Source: Streptomyces luteolifulvus (lineage in GTDB: Bacteria; Actinomycetota; Actinomycetes; Streptomycetales; Streptomycetaceae). Taken from it: DNA of 64,000 nt. The notes beneath the pieces were generated by a model. That model was not told the DNA's origin. It saw only the letters and a program-made list of their open reading frames with translations, and ran no database searches. Shown here piece after piece: positions 45,630 through 52,828 of the stretch. Numbering within the stretch: the first letter of the stretch is position 1; every line of letters begins with the position of its first letter. The stretch lies in NCBI RefSeq assembly GCF_008806595.1, contig NZ_VZRB01000027.1:1-64000 (forward strand). The letters run 5' to 3'. Both the position numbers and the translations under genes were made by a program.

Positions 45630-46145
45630 TTATCGGGTTCCCCACATATAGGTCTGCTTCTTGAGCTTGAGGTAGACGAAGCTCTCGGTGGAGCGCACTC
45701 CGGGGATGGCCCGGATGCGTTTGTTGATGACGTCCAGGAGGTGGTCGTCGTCCTCGCAGACGATCTCCACCATCAGGTCGAAGGAGCCTGCGGTCATCAC
45801 CACGTACTCGCATTCGGACATGGCGGTCAGCGCGTCCGCCACGGACTCCACGTCGCCTTCGACGTGGATGCCGACCATCGCCTGCCGGCGGAAGCCCACG
45901 GTGAGCGGGTCCGTGACGGCGACGATCTGCATCACGCCCTGGTCGAGCAGCTTCTGGACGCGTTGACGCACGGCCGCCTCGGACAGGCCGACGGCCTTGC
46001 CGATCGCGGCGTACGGCCGGCGCCCGTCCTCCTGAAGCTGCTCGATGATGGCGAGGGACACGGCATCCAGCTGGGGAGTGCCGCTCCTGGACTCACGGGA
46101 GTCCCTGGGGTCTGCGCTTCGACTGGCCACGCGCTCACTCTGCAC
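45630..46145 (-). CDS. Lrp/AsnC-family transcriptional regulator
   Basis: The 171-residue protein has an N-terminal helix-turn-helix (LDAVSLAIIEQLQEDGRRPY, VGLSEAAVRQRVQKLLDQG) and a C-terminal RAM ligand domain (VGIHVEGDVESVADALTAMS). Such proteins form octameric discs and respond to amino acids. GTG 46145 is preferred to a TTG at 46166. It is co-transcribed with the aminotransferase and diverges from the aldehyde dehydrogenase; a palindrome lies in the gap. It is probably the local regulator of amine catabolism. Confidence 0.9.
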   Translation of the reverse strand: MQSERVASRSADPRDSRESRSGTPQLDAVSLAIIEQLQEDGRRPYAAIGKAVGLSEAAVRQRVQKLLDQGVMQIVAVTDPLTVGFRRQAMVGIHVEGDVESVADALTAMSECEYVVMTAGSFDLMVEIVCEDDDHLLDVINKRIRAIPGVRSTESFVYLKLKKQTYMWGTR

Positions 46146-46174
46146 GACGTCTCGACAGTTCCGCAAGGCTGCAT

Positions 46175-46189
46175 CAATGAAATTCGTTG
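46175..46189. promoter_or_regulatory. candidate AsnC-family operator
   Basis: The 15-base site CAATGAAATTCGTTG fits CAAyGAA-w-TTCrTTG and is symmetric except for one position per arm. It lies between the divergent AsnC and aldehyde dehydrogenase genes, 30 bases from the regulator start. A wider inverted repeat flanks it (AAGGCTGC at 46165-46172, GCAGCCTT at 46217-46224). Confidence 0.6.
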
Positions 46190-46240
46190 TTTACGAGACT
46201 GAGACCTGCGGATTTCGCAGCCTTACGGCGAGCAGGGGTG

Positions 46241-46268
46241 TTGAAAACGTGGGTCTGCAGATTAGGGT
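46241..46268 (+). promoter_or_regulatory. promoter of the first aldehyde dehydrogenase gene
   Basis: TTGAAA (46241-46246), 16 bases and TAGGGT (46263-46268) form a plausible vegetative promoter. The leader would be about 40 bases, with ACAGGAGG before the GTG start. Confidence 0.55.
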
Positions 46269-46314
46269 GGGTGTCTCAGTGATTGGACACGTCGAACTTG
46301 ACAGGAGGCCGGCA

Positions 46315-47751
46315 GTGAGCACCGAGCTGCGTCGTCTGCGCAACTACATCAACGGTGAGTTCCGGGACGCCGCCGACGGGCGGACCACCGAGGTGGTCAA
46401 CCCCGCGACGGGGGAGGCGTACGCGACCGCGCCGCTGTCCGGGCAGGCGGACGTGGACTCCGCCATGGCGGCCGCCGCCGCTGCCTTCCCCGGCTGGCGC
46501 GACACGACCCCTGCCGACCGTCAGAAGGCCCTCCTGAAGATCGCGGACGCGTTCGAGGAGCGCGCCGAGGAACTGATCGCGGCCGAGGTGGAGAACACGG
46601 GCAAGCCGACCGGGCTGACCCGCTCCGAGGAGATTCCTCCGATGGTCGACCAGATCCGCTTCTTCGCGGGCGCGGCCCGGATGCTGGAGGGGCGCAGCGC
46701 CGGCGAGTACATGGAGGGGATGACCTCCATCGTCCGCCGTGAGCCGGTCGGCGTCTGCGCGCAGGTCGCGCCGTGGAACTACCCGATGATGATGGCCGTA
46801 TGGAAGTTCGCCCCGGCGATCGCGGCCGGCAACACCGTGGTGCTGAAGCCCTCGGACACCACGCCCGCCTCCACGGTCCTGATCGCGGAGATCATCGGCT
46901 CGATCCTGCCCAAGGGCGTCTTCAACGTCATCACCGGCGACCGTGACACGGGCCGCATGATGGTCGAGCACCCGACCCCGGCCATGGCCTCCATCACCGG
47001 CTCGGTCCGCGCGGGCATGTCCGTCGCCGAGTCCGCGTCCAAGGACGTCAAGCGCGTCCATCTGGAGCTGGGCGGCAAGGCGCCGGTCGTCGTCTTCGAC
47101 GACACCGACATCGCCAAGGCCGTCGAGGACATCTCGGTGGCGGGCTTCTTCAACGCCGGCCAGGACTGTACGGCCGCCACCCGCGTCCTCGTCCAGGAGG
47201 CCATCCACGACGAGTTCGTCGCCGCGCTGGCCAAGGCCGCCGCCGAGACGAAGACCGGGCAGCCCGACGACGAGGACGTCCTGTACGGGCCGCTCAACAA
47301 CCCCAGCCAGCTCAAGCAGGTCTCCGGCTTCATCGAGCGCCTGCCCGCCCACGCCAAGGTCGAGACGGGTGGCCACCAGGTCGGCGAGAAGGGCTACTTC
47401 TACGCGCCGACCGTCGTCTCCGGCCTCAAGCAGGACGACGAGATCATCCAGAAGGAGGTCTTCGGCCCCGTCATCACCGTCCAGTCCTTCTCCGACGAGG
47501 AGCAGGCGGTGGAGTGGGCCAACGGCGTCGAGTACGCCCTCGCCTCCTCGGTGTGGACCAAGGACCACGGCCGCGCGATGCGGATGTCCAAGAACCTCGA
47601 CTTCGGCTGTGTGTGGATCAACACCCACATCCCGCTGGTCGCCGAGATGCCGCACGGCGGCTTCAAGAAGTCCGGCTACGGCAAGGACCTGTCGGCGTAC
47701 GGCTTCGACGACTACACCCGCATCAAGCACGTGATGACGTCGCTCGACTGA
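46315..47751 (+). CDS. aldehyde dehydrogenase, probably gamma-aminobutyraldehyde
   Basis: The 478-residue NAD(P)-dependent enzyme has Glu251 (HLELGGKAPVVVF) and catalytic Cys285 (FFNAGQDCTAATR), plus PWNYPMMMAVWKFAPAIAAG. It is close to gamma-aminobutyraldehyde dehydrogenases (PatD/PuuC type). With the divergent aminotransferase it would turn putrescine into GABA. GTG 46315 has ACAGGAGG upstream; the longer in-frame start is not supported. A similar gene occurs at 55767. Confidence 0.9.
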   Translation: MSTELRRLRNYINGEFRDAADGRTTEVVNPATGEAYATAPLSGQADVDSAMAAAAAAFPGWRDTTPADRQKALLKIADAFEERAEELIAAEVENTGKPTGLTRSEEIPPMVDQIRFFAGAARMLEGRSAGEYMEGMTSIVRREPVGVCAQVAPWNYPMMMAVWKFAPAIAAGNTVVLKPSDTTPASTVLIAEIIGSILPKGVFNVITGDRDTGRMMVEHPTPAMASITGSVRAGMSVAESASKDVKRVHLELGGKAPVVVFDDTDIAKAVEDISVAGFFNAGQDCTAATRVLVQEAIHDEFVAALAKAAAETKTGQPDDEDVLYGPLNNPSQLKQVSGFIERLPAHAKVETGGHQVGEKGYFYAPTVVSGLKQDDEIIQKEVFGPVITVQSFSDEEQAVEWANGVEYALASSVWTKDHGRAMRMSKNLDFGCVWINTHIPLVAEMPHGGFKKSGYGKDLSAYGFDDYTRIKHVMTSLD

Positions 47752-47805
47752 GTGACCGAGTGACCGAGTCAGCTGAGTGGCTGAAGGCCTGTCGGCCTCA
47801 AGCCC

Positions 47806-47841
47806 GCGGCCCCGGACGGGAGATGACCGTCCCGGGGCCGC
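47806..47841 (+). terminator. terminator after the first aldehyde dehydrogenase gene
   Basis: GCGGCCCCGG pairs with CCGGGGCCGC, then one bulged base and four more pairs, with loop GAGATGA. CGTCTTTCC follows. Confidence 0.65.
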
Positions 47842-47947
47842 CGTCTTTCCCCTGCCAGACGGTGATCGACAGGGTGTCGACCCCGCGCGGGCCTGCTCGA
47901 CGCAGCGTCGATTGTGGGCACGCGGCACGCCCCGGCATGCTGCCCCC

Positions 47948-49138
47948 ATGCCCCTCGCACCCAGGACGTCCCCCCTCTCGCGCCGCAGCCTGCTGCGCGT
48001 GCTCGGCTCGGGCGCGGCACTGGCCGGTCTCGCCGGCTGTGGAGTGCCCGCCGCGTATGTGGCTCCCGGCGACCGTGCCGTCGCCGATGTCTCCGTCACC
48101 GACAAGCGGCTGACCTGGGCGAACTGGCCGCTGTACATCGATACGGACGACGACGACTCGACGCGGCGGCCCACCCTGCAGGCCTTCGGCAAGCGCACCG
48201 GGATCTCCGTCGACTATGTCGAGGAGATCAACGACAACGACGAGTTCTTCGGCAAGATCAGCCCCGCGCTGATGAACCATCAGCGCACCGGCCGTGACCT
48301 CGTCGTCATCAGTGACTGGATGTGCGCGCGGTTCGTCCGCCTCGGCTGGGTCCAGGAGATGGACCGCGCCCGCCAGCCGCATGTCACGAAATACCTCGAC
48401 CCGCTGCTGCGTTCACCCGCCTTCGACCCCGGCCGCAGGTTCACCGTGCCGTGGCAGTCCGGCATCACCGGTATCGCCTACGACCGCCGCAGGCTCGGCC
48501 GGGAGATCCGACAGGTCTCCGACCTGTGGGCGAGCGACCTCAAGGGCCGGGTGACGCTGCTGTCGGGCCTCGACGAGGCGTTCGCGCTGCTGATGCAGGG
48601 CAACGGCGTCGACATCACCCGGTGGACGGCCGACGACTTCCACACGGTGTGCGACCAGGTCGAGTCGTCCGTGCACGGCGGCCGGATCCGCCGCTTCACC
48701 GGCAACGACTACACCAAGGACCTGGTCAGCGGTGATGTGCTGGCCTGCCAGGCGTACTCCGGCGACGTGATCCAGCTCCAGGCGGACAACCCCGACATCC
48801 GCTTCGTCGTCCCCGAGGAGGGCGCCGAGCTCTGGTCGGACTCGCTGATGGTCCCGAACCGGGCCACGCACAAGGCGAACGCCGAGAGCCTGATCGACTA
48901 CTACTTCGAGCCCGAGGCCGCAGCGGAGCTGGCCGCCTGGGTGAACTACGTCTGCCCGGTCCCGGCCGCCCGGGACGTCCTCGCGGCGTCCAAGGACAAG
49001 GACACCGCGGCCCTGGCCGAGAACCCGCTGATCTTCCCCGACGACGAGATGCGCGCACACCTCGCGGTCGCGAGGGACATCACACCGAAGGAACGGGCGG
49101 AGTTCACCAAGCGGTGGAACGGGATCGTGGGGCTGTAG
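47948..49138 (+). CDS. PotD-like polyamine-binding lipoprotein (orphan)
   Basis: The 396-residue extracellular binding protein has a twin-Arg plus lipoprotein signal (SRRSLLRVLGSGAALAGLAG, then Cys31). It shares YVEEINDNDEFFGKISP and RRFTGNDYTKDLVSGD with the PotD of the potABCD operon at 57397. Unlike that gene it has no permease or ATPase beside it, so it probably feeds the shared PotABC with a different ligand range. It follows the aldehyde dehydrogenase after a terminator. The start is an ATG at 47948, without an obvious Shine-Dalgarno. Confidence 0.88.
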   Translation: MPLAPRTSPLSRRSLLRVLGSGAALAGLAGCGVPAAYVAPGDRAVADVSVTDKRLTWANWPLYIDTDDDDSTRRPTLQAFGKRTGISVDYVEEINDNDEFFGKISPALMNHQRTGRDLVVISDWMCARFVRLGWVQEMDRARQPHVTKYLDPLLRSPAFDPGRRFTVPWQSGITGIAYDRRRLGREIRQVSDLWASDLKGRVTLLSGLDEAFALLMQGNGVDITRWTADDFHTVCDQVESSVHGGRIRRFTGNDYTKDLVSGDVLACQAYSGDVIQLQADNPDIRFVVPEEGAELWSDSLMVPNRATHKANAESLIDYYFEPEAAAELAAWVNYVCPVPAARDVLAASKDKDTAALAENPLIFPDDEMRAHLAVARDITPKERAEFTKRWNGIVGL

Positions 49139-49308
49139 GCGCGAGGGCCCGCACGCCGCCAAGAAGCTGTTCCCGGGCCAGACTTGCCCGCCCGCCTGAC
49201 TTTGCCTGTTCTTTACAACCTGCCCCGTCGCCCCCTCGTCTCTCCCCTCGATCCGTGACCCGGCCCGCCCCGACAGCGGGCGGGCCGGCCGACGAAGGAG
49301 AGCGATTC

Positions 49309-49653
49309 ATGCGCCGAACTGTTCTGAGCGCCACGGCACTTGCGTGCGCCGCCGTGCTGGCGGGCACGGTGCCCGCGTTCGCCGACGGGGCGAGCCCGGT
49401 CCCCAGCCCCCGGGAGAGCGTCACCGCTTCACCCGCCCCGGCCGAGTCCACCGCCCCGAGCGCCGAGCCGACCCGGGCGCCCGCCGAGGGCCAGGTGTCG
49501 GTCGTACCGAGGGAGGCGCCCGACACCGGTGTGGCACCGGCGCAGGACGGCTCCGGAGCGCAGACGGGGCTGATCGGCGGGGCCGCCGCCGCGGTGTTCG
49601 CCGCCGGTGGAGCCGTGTTTCTCGTACGTCGCCGGCGGGCGACCGGGGCGTGA
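49309..49653 (+). CDS. small secreted protein with a C-terminal anchor
   Basis: The 114-residue protein has a signal peptide (cleavage after AFA, residue 25), a Pro/Ser/Ala/Glu-rich middle and a C-terminal sorting-like region. APDTG at 70-74 precedes a TM (GLIGGAAAAVFAAGGAVFLV) and RRRR. The pentapeptide is not a standard LPXTG or LAXTG, and the spacing to the TM is long, so anchoring by sortase is tentative. GAAGGAGAG precedes the ATG. It overlaps the class F sortase gene (GTGA), which makes it that enzyme's likely substrate or partner. Confidence 0.75.
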   Translation: MRRTVLSATALACAAVLAGTVPAFADGASPVPSPRESVTASPAPAESTAPSAEPTRAPAEGQVSVVPREAPDTGVAPAQDGSGAQTGLIGGAAAAVFAAGGAVFLVRRRRATGA

Positions 49654-50261
49654 ACCCGCCCTCCAGGCGGGCATTCGTCACCGCGGCGACGGCGTCGCTG
49701 CTCGTGAGCTGCGCCGGCCACCGGGCGGACCCGGAGACGGGATCCGGCCCCCGCAGCACGCCGACGCGGTCGCGCACTCCCGTGAACGCGGCTCGTGCCG
49801 TGGGGCGTTCGGTCCCGGTCGGGCTGCGGATACCGGTCCTTGGGGTCGACACCCCCGTCATCCGGCTGGGGCTGGCCCCCGACGGCAGCATGGAGGTGCC
49901 TCCGGTCACGGCGCACGACCGCGCGGGCTGGTACCGCCACTCGCCGACGCCGGGCCAGGTCGGCCCGTCGGTGATCGTCGGTCATGTCACGGTCGGCGCC
50001 TACGGGGACGGAGTCTTCCGTCACCTCGCCCGGCTGCGGCGGGGCGAGCGGATCGTGGCGCGTCTGGCGGAGGGGGCGGCGCCGGAGTTCGCCGTGACCG
50101 CCGTACGGACGGTTCCGAAGGCGGACTTCCCGGCCGACGAGGTCTACGGGGACGTGGACCGTCCGGAGTTGCGGCTCATCACCTGCGGCGGCCCCCGTAC
50201 CGGTGACGGCTACCCCGACAACGTGATCGTCTTCGCCGCGCTGTCCTCCGCGGGCCCCTGA
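49650..50261 (+). CDS. class F sortase
   Basis: The 203-residue protein has a signal or lipoprotein-type N-terminus (SRRAFVTAATASLLVSCAGH; possible lipid Cys21) and a sortase domain with His112 (VIVGHVT), Cys179 (LRLITCGGPR) and a nearby Arg183. The form resembles class F sortases of actinobacteria, whose substrates are mostly unknown. The GTG lies inside the stop of the upstream small surface-protein gene, a strong hint of co-function. An ECF sigma gene follows. Confidence 0.85.
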   Translation: MNPPSRRAFVTAATASLLVSCAGHRADPETGSGPRSTPTRSRTPVNAARAVGRSVPVGLRIPVLGVDTPVIRLGLAPDGSMEVPPVTAHDRAGWYRHSPTPGQVGPSVIVGHVTVGAYGDGVFRHLARLRRGERIVARLAEGAAPEFAVTAVRTVPKADFPADEVYGDVDRPELRLITCGGPRTGDGYPDNVIVFAALSSAGP

Positions 50262-50320
50262 CCCGCCGTCCACCCTCACCCCGGGCCGCGGAACCCATGC
50301 CGCCGGCCCGGGGTCTTCCC

Positions 50321-50360
50321 CCACGAGCTCCCACGAGCTCCCACGAGCCCCCACGAGCAT
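50321..50360. repeat. 10-bp tandem repeat upstream of the ECF sigma gene
   Basis: Four adjacent 10-base units (CCACGAGCTC, CCACGAGCTC, CCACGAGCCC, CCACGAGCAT) end just before the sigma gene's ribosome-binding region. The period is close to one helical turn. The function is unknown. Confidence 0.85.
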
Positions 50361-50365
50361 GGAGA

Positions 50366-50860
50366 GTGTTGAAACGGTCCCGCGAGAAGGCCGCGTCCGA
50401 ACTGTTCGCCGCCCTCTACCCGCGCCTCGCCGGCTGGTGCCGCCGTCTTGTCGACGACGACGAGACGGCCCATGAGATCGCCTCGGAGGCGTTCACCCGG
50501 CTCTGGGCCCGCTGGACGGCCGTCGCGGAGCCGCGCGGCTTCCTGTACGTCACCGCGGCCAACCTCGTCCGTGACCACTGGCGCAAGCTCGAACGGGAAC
50601 GCAGTGCCGTGCGCCGCGCCACCACCGAGGCCGCCGTACGCCCGCCGCCCGAACAGGCCGATCCGTCGGTACGTCTGCTCGTGCAGGCCCTGCCGGAACG
50701 GCTGCGCGTCCCGATCCTGCTGCACTACTACGCTGACATGCCGGTCAGAGAGGTGTCCGTGCTGACCGGGCGCAAGGAAGGAACCGTCAAGGCCGACCTC
50801 CACGCGGCCCGCGAACTGCTCCGCGCCCACCTGAGGAGAAGTCTTGATCACACACTCTGA
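50366..50860 (+). CDS. ECF-type RNA polymerase sigma factor
   Basis: The 164-residue protein has sigma region 2 (LFAALYPRLAGWCRRLVDDD, AHEIASEAFTRLWARW, FLYVTAANLVRDHWRKLERE) and region 4 (ALPERLRVPILLHYYADM, VREVSVLTGRKEGTVKADLH). GTG 50366 or TTG 50369 both fit the conserved start LKRSREKAASE. The GGAG at 50361 is too close to GTG, which favours the TTG. It overlaps a downstream gene for a membrane protein that may be its anti-sigma. Its promoter targets are not recognisable here. Confidence 0.88.
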   Translation: MLKRSREKAASELFAALYPRLAGWCRRLVDDDETAHEIASEAFTRLWARWTAVAEPRGFLYVTAANLVRDHWRKLERERSAVRRATTEAAVRPPPEQADPSVRLLVQALPERLRVPILLHYYADMPVREVSVLTGRKEGTVKADLHAARELLRAHLRRSLDHTL

Positions 50861-51323
50861 CGAGGGTCCGGACTTCGACCCCGACGACCCCCTCGCCGTC
50901 ATCCTGCGGCCCGCCTCCGACTACCTCGGACCGCCCGTCGGCCGCTACGAGGCGATCCGCCGCCGTGCGTCGCGCCGCCGGCTGCTGCGCACCGCGGCGG
51001 GAGCGGGCGTGGCCTGCGCGGTCGCGGCATGCATCATGCTGCCGCTGCGCCTGGCGGCACCCGACGCACCCGTGTCCCCGGCGGTTCCCCTGGCCCCGCC
51101 GCCCGCGAGCACCCCCTCGGCCCCGCCGGCTTCCCCGGAGCCGGTCCGCCCCCGGCCCACGGAGCGGACCGCAACCCCGAGCCCCGCCACCTCGGAGAGC
51201 CCGACCCGCCGTCCGTCGCCATCCCGGACCTCGACTCCGGCCGAGACCCCGACGGCACCGCCCACGGTCTCGGACGAGCCGCCCAGGGTCTTTGACGAGC
51301 CGTCCGCCGTGCGGGAGCCGTGA
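50844..51323 (+). CDS. single-TM protein, possible anti-sigma partner
   Basis: The 159-residue protein has an acidic cytoplasmic N-terminus, an Arg-rich stretch (RRRASRRRLLRTAAG), one TM (AGVACAVAACIMLPLRLAAP, about residues 54-70), and a long Pro/Ser/Thr-rich extracytoplasmic tail. Start TTG 50844 has TGAGGAG six bases upstream and overlaps the sigma gene by 17 bases. Position and topology suggest an anti-sigma factor, but no zinc-binding HxxxCxxC motif of ZAS anti-sigmas is present, so this remains a guess. Confidence 0.7.
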   Translation: MITHSDEGPDFDPDDPLAVILRPASDYLGPPVGRYEAIRRRASRRRLLRTAAGAGVACAVAACIMLPLRLAAPDAPVSPAVPLAPPPASTPSAPPASPEPVRPRPTERTATPSPATSESPTRRPSPSRTSTPAETPTAPPTVSDEPPRVFDEPSAVREP

Positions 51324-51419
51324 CGTCGCAGGTCGCCGGTGCCCTGCAGGACAGCCCCTCCGGAGTGACATGAGCCCGAAGGGCCGGCGCGCCGGGCCAC
51401 GTTGGGGCGCGGCCCGGTT

Positions 51420-51448
51420 TTGAACGTGTTCAATTAACGGCGTACGCT
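51420..51448 (+). promoter_or_regulatory. promoter with palindromic operator over the -35 box
   Basis: TTGAAC (51420-51425), 17 bases and TACGCT (51443-51448) form a promoter; the ATG at 51455 would be at or next to the transcription start (leaderless). The -35 box is the left arm of TTGAAC-GT-GTTCAA (51420-51433), a perfect inverted repeat suited to a repressor dimer. Confidence 0.65.
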
Positions 51449-51454
51449 CGGGGC

Positions 51455-51982
51455 ATGAGCGACAGAGCCGCCCTTCTCAAGGGCATCCGCGCATGGCTGG
51501 CCCTCTTCGTCGTCTGCCTGGTGCTCAGCGGCGCCACGGCCTTCCCGCTGGTGCACGAACTGCGCTGGACCGAGGACCTGCTCCGGGCCCTGTCCGTCCC
51601 GGAGCATCTGCCCGGCCTCATGGACTGGATCGAGCACGTCCGGCGCGGCCTCGACGCCACCGACGCCGCATACCCCTTCGTGCTCTACGGCACCGACTGG
51701 CTGGCCTTCGCGCACCTCGTCATCGCCGTCGCCTTCTACGGCCCCTACCGCGACCCCGTCCGCAACATCTGGGTCGTCGAGTTCGGGATGATCGCCTGCG
51801 CCGGGATCATCCCGCTCGCGCTGATCTGCGGGCCGATCCGCGAGATCCCCTTCTGGTGGAGCGTGATCGACATGTCGTTCGGGGTGTTCGGGGTGATCCC
51901 GCTGTACGTCGTACGGAAGAAGATCAAGCGGTTGGCGAGGATGACCCCGGACCCGGTACCGGCCACGGCCACGGCCACGTGA
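51455..51982 (+). CDS. four-TM membrane protein of unknown function
   Basis: The 175-residue protein has hydrophobic segments at about residues 13-31 (AWLALFVVCLVLSGATAF), 82-96, 106-126 (VEFGMIACAGIIPLALICG) and 134-153, with a basic C-terminal tail (RKKIKRLARM). I do not recognise a named family. It is probably leaderless and controlled through a palindrome on its promoter. It stands alone, convergent with the GDPD-type gene. Confidence 0.75.
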   Translation: MSDRAALLKGIRAWLALFVVCLVLSGATAFPLVHELRWTEDLLRALSVPEHLPGLMDWIEHVRRGLDATDAAYPFVLYGTDWLAFAHLVIAVAFYGPYRDPVRNIWVVEFGMIACAGIIPLALICGPIREIPFWWSVIDMSFGVFGVIPLYVVRKKIKRLARMTPDPVPATATAT

Positions 51983-52060
51983 AGGATCAAGAGGGGGCGC
52001 ACAAACCGTTGTCCCGGAAGCCTCCGGATGCCGGCGCCCCAGCGGTCCCTTGCGCTGCTG

Positions 52061-52828
52061 CTAGGCGCGGTCGCGCAGCGCGCACAGGGTGCCGATGCGG
52101 TTCGTGGTGATCGAGTCGACGCCGGCGTCGAGGAGTCGGCGCATGGAGCGGCGGGTGTCGGGGGTCCAGACGGAGAGCAGATAGCCGTCGCGGTGGACCC
52201 GGGCGGCGAGCCCCGGGTCCACCAGGCCGAAGCGGTAGTTGAGCCAGCGCGGACGCACCGCGTCCAGCAGCGCGGGCCGCGGCGGCGCCAGCGTCGTCCA
52301 GGTCAGCGCTATCTCGGCGGCCGGGGCGGCGGCGCGTACGGCGAGCATGGCCGGGGCGCCCGCGCAGTAGTACACACGGTCCTCGGCCCCGCACTCGCGC
52401 ACCGTGTCCACCACCCGGCGCACCGCCCGCGCGTCCGGCGTCCCCGGGAGGTCGAGCAGCACCCGGCCCCCGTGGGTCGCGGTCAGTGCCTGCGCCAGGG
52501 TCGGCACGCCGCCGTCCGTCAGCCCGCGCACCTCGTCCGCCGACAGCGAGCGCAGCGGCCGGTCCAGCTCCCACAGCCGCTTCAGCGTCTCGTCGTGCAG
52601 CAGCACGGGCACGCCGTCACGGGTGAGCCGTACGTCGATCTCGACCGCGTCCGCGCCCTGCCGGAGCGCGGACCGCAGCGAGTCGAGCGTGTTCTCGCGG
52701 AAACGGTAGGGGTCGCCGCGGTGGGCCACGGCCGTCAGGTTCTTCTCGCGGTCCATCGTCCGGCGGTCCATCGTCTCGCGGTCCGTCGTCTCGGCGTGCA
52801 TCGTCTCGGGGTGCCTCGTCGTGGCCAT
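52061..52828 (-). CDS. glycerophosphodiester phosphodiesterase (GDPD)
   Basis: The 255-residue protein has the GDPD catalytic pattern: His36-Arg37 (VAHRGDP), Glu45-Asn46-Thr47, Glu63 and Asp65 (AVEIDVRLT), and His78 (VLLHDE). It would hydrolyse glycerophosphodiesters to glycerol-3-phosphate and an alcohol. No signal peptide is seen. The N-terminal 27 residues are a run of ETM/TDR pentapeptides from a 15-base tandem repeat, so the true start could be further in, just before the GDPD domain. The ATG overlaps the upstream deaminase stop (TGATG), so the two are co-translated. Confidence 0.9.
   Translation of the reverse strand: MATTRHPETMHAETTDRETMDRRTMDREKNLTAVAHRGDPYRFRENTLDSLRSALRQGADAVEIDVRLTRDGVPVLLHDETLKRLWELDRPLRSLSADEVRGLTDGGVPTLAQALTATHGGRVLLDLPGTPDARAVRRVVDTVRECGAEDRVYYCAGAPAMLAVRAAAPAAEIALTWTTLAPPRPALLDAVRPRWLNYRFGLVDPGLAARVHRDGYLLSVWTPDTRRSMRRLLDAGVDSITTNRIGTLCALRDRA
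52751..52825 (-). repeat. 15-bp tandem repeat at the start of the GDPD gene
   Basis: Five 15-base units (GGTCCATCGTCTCGC-like on the plus strand) encode pentapeptides of the form ETMDR on the minus strand. Copy-number change would keep the frame. Confidence 0.85.
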
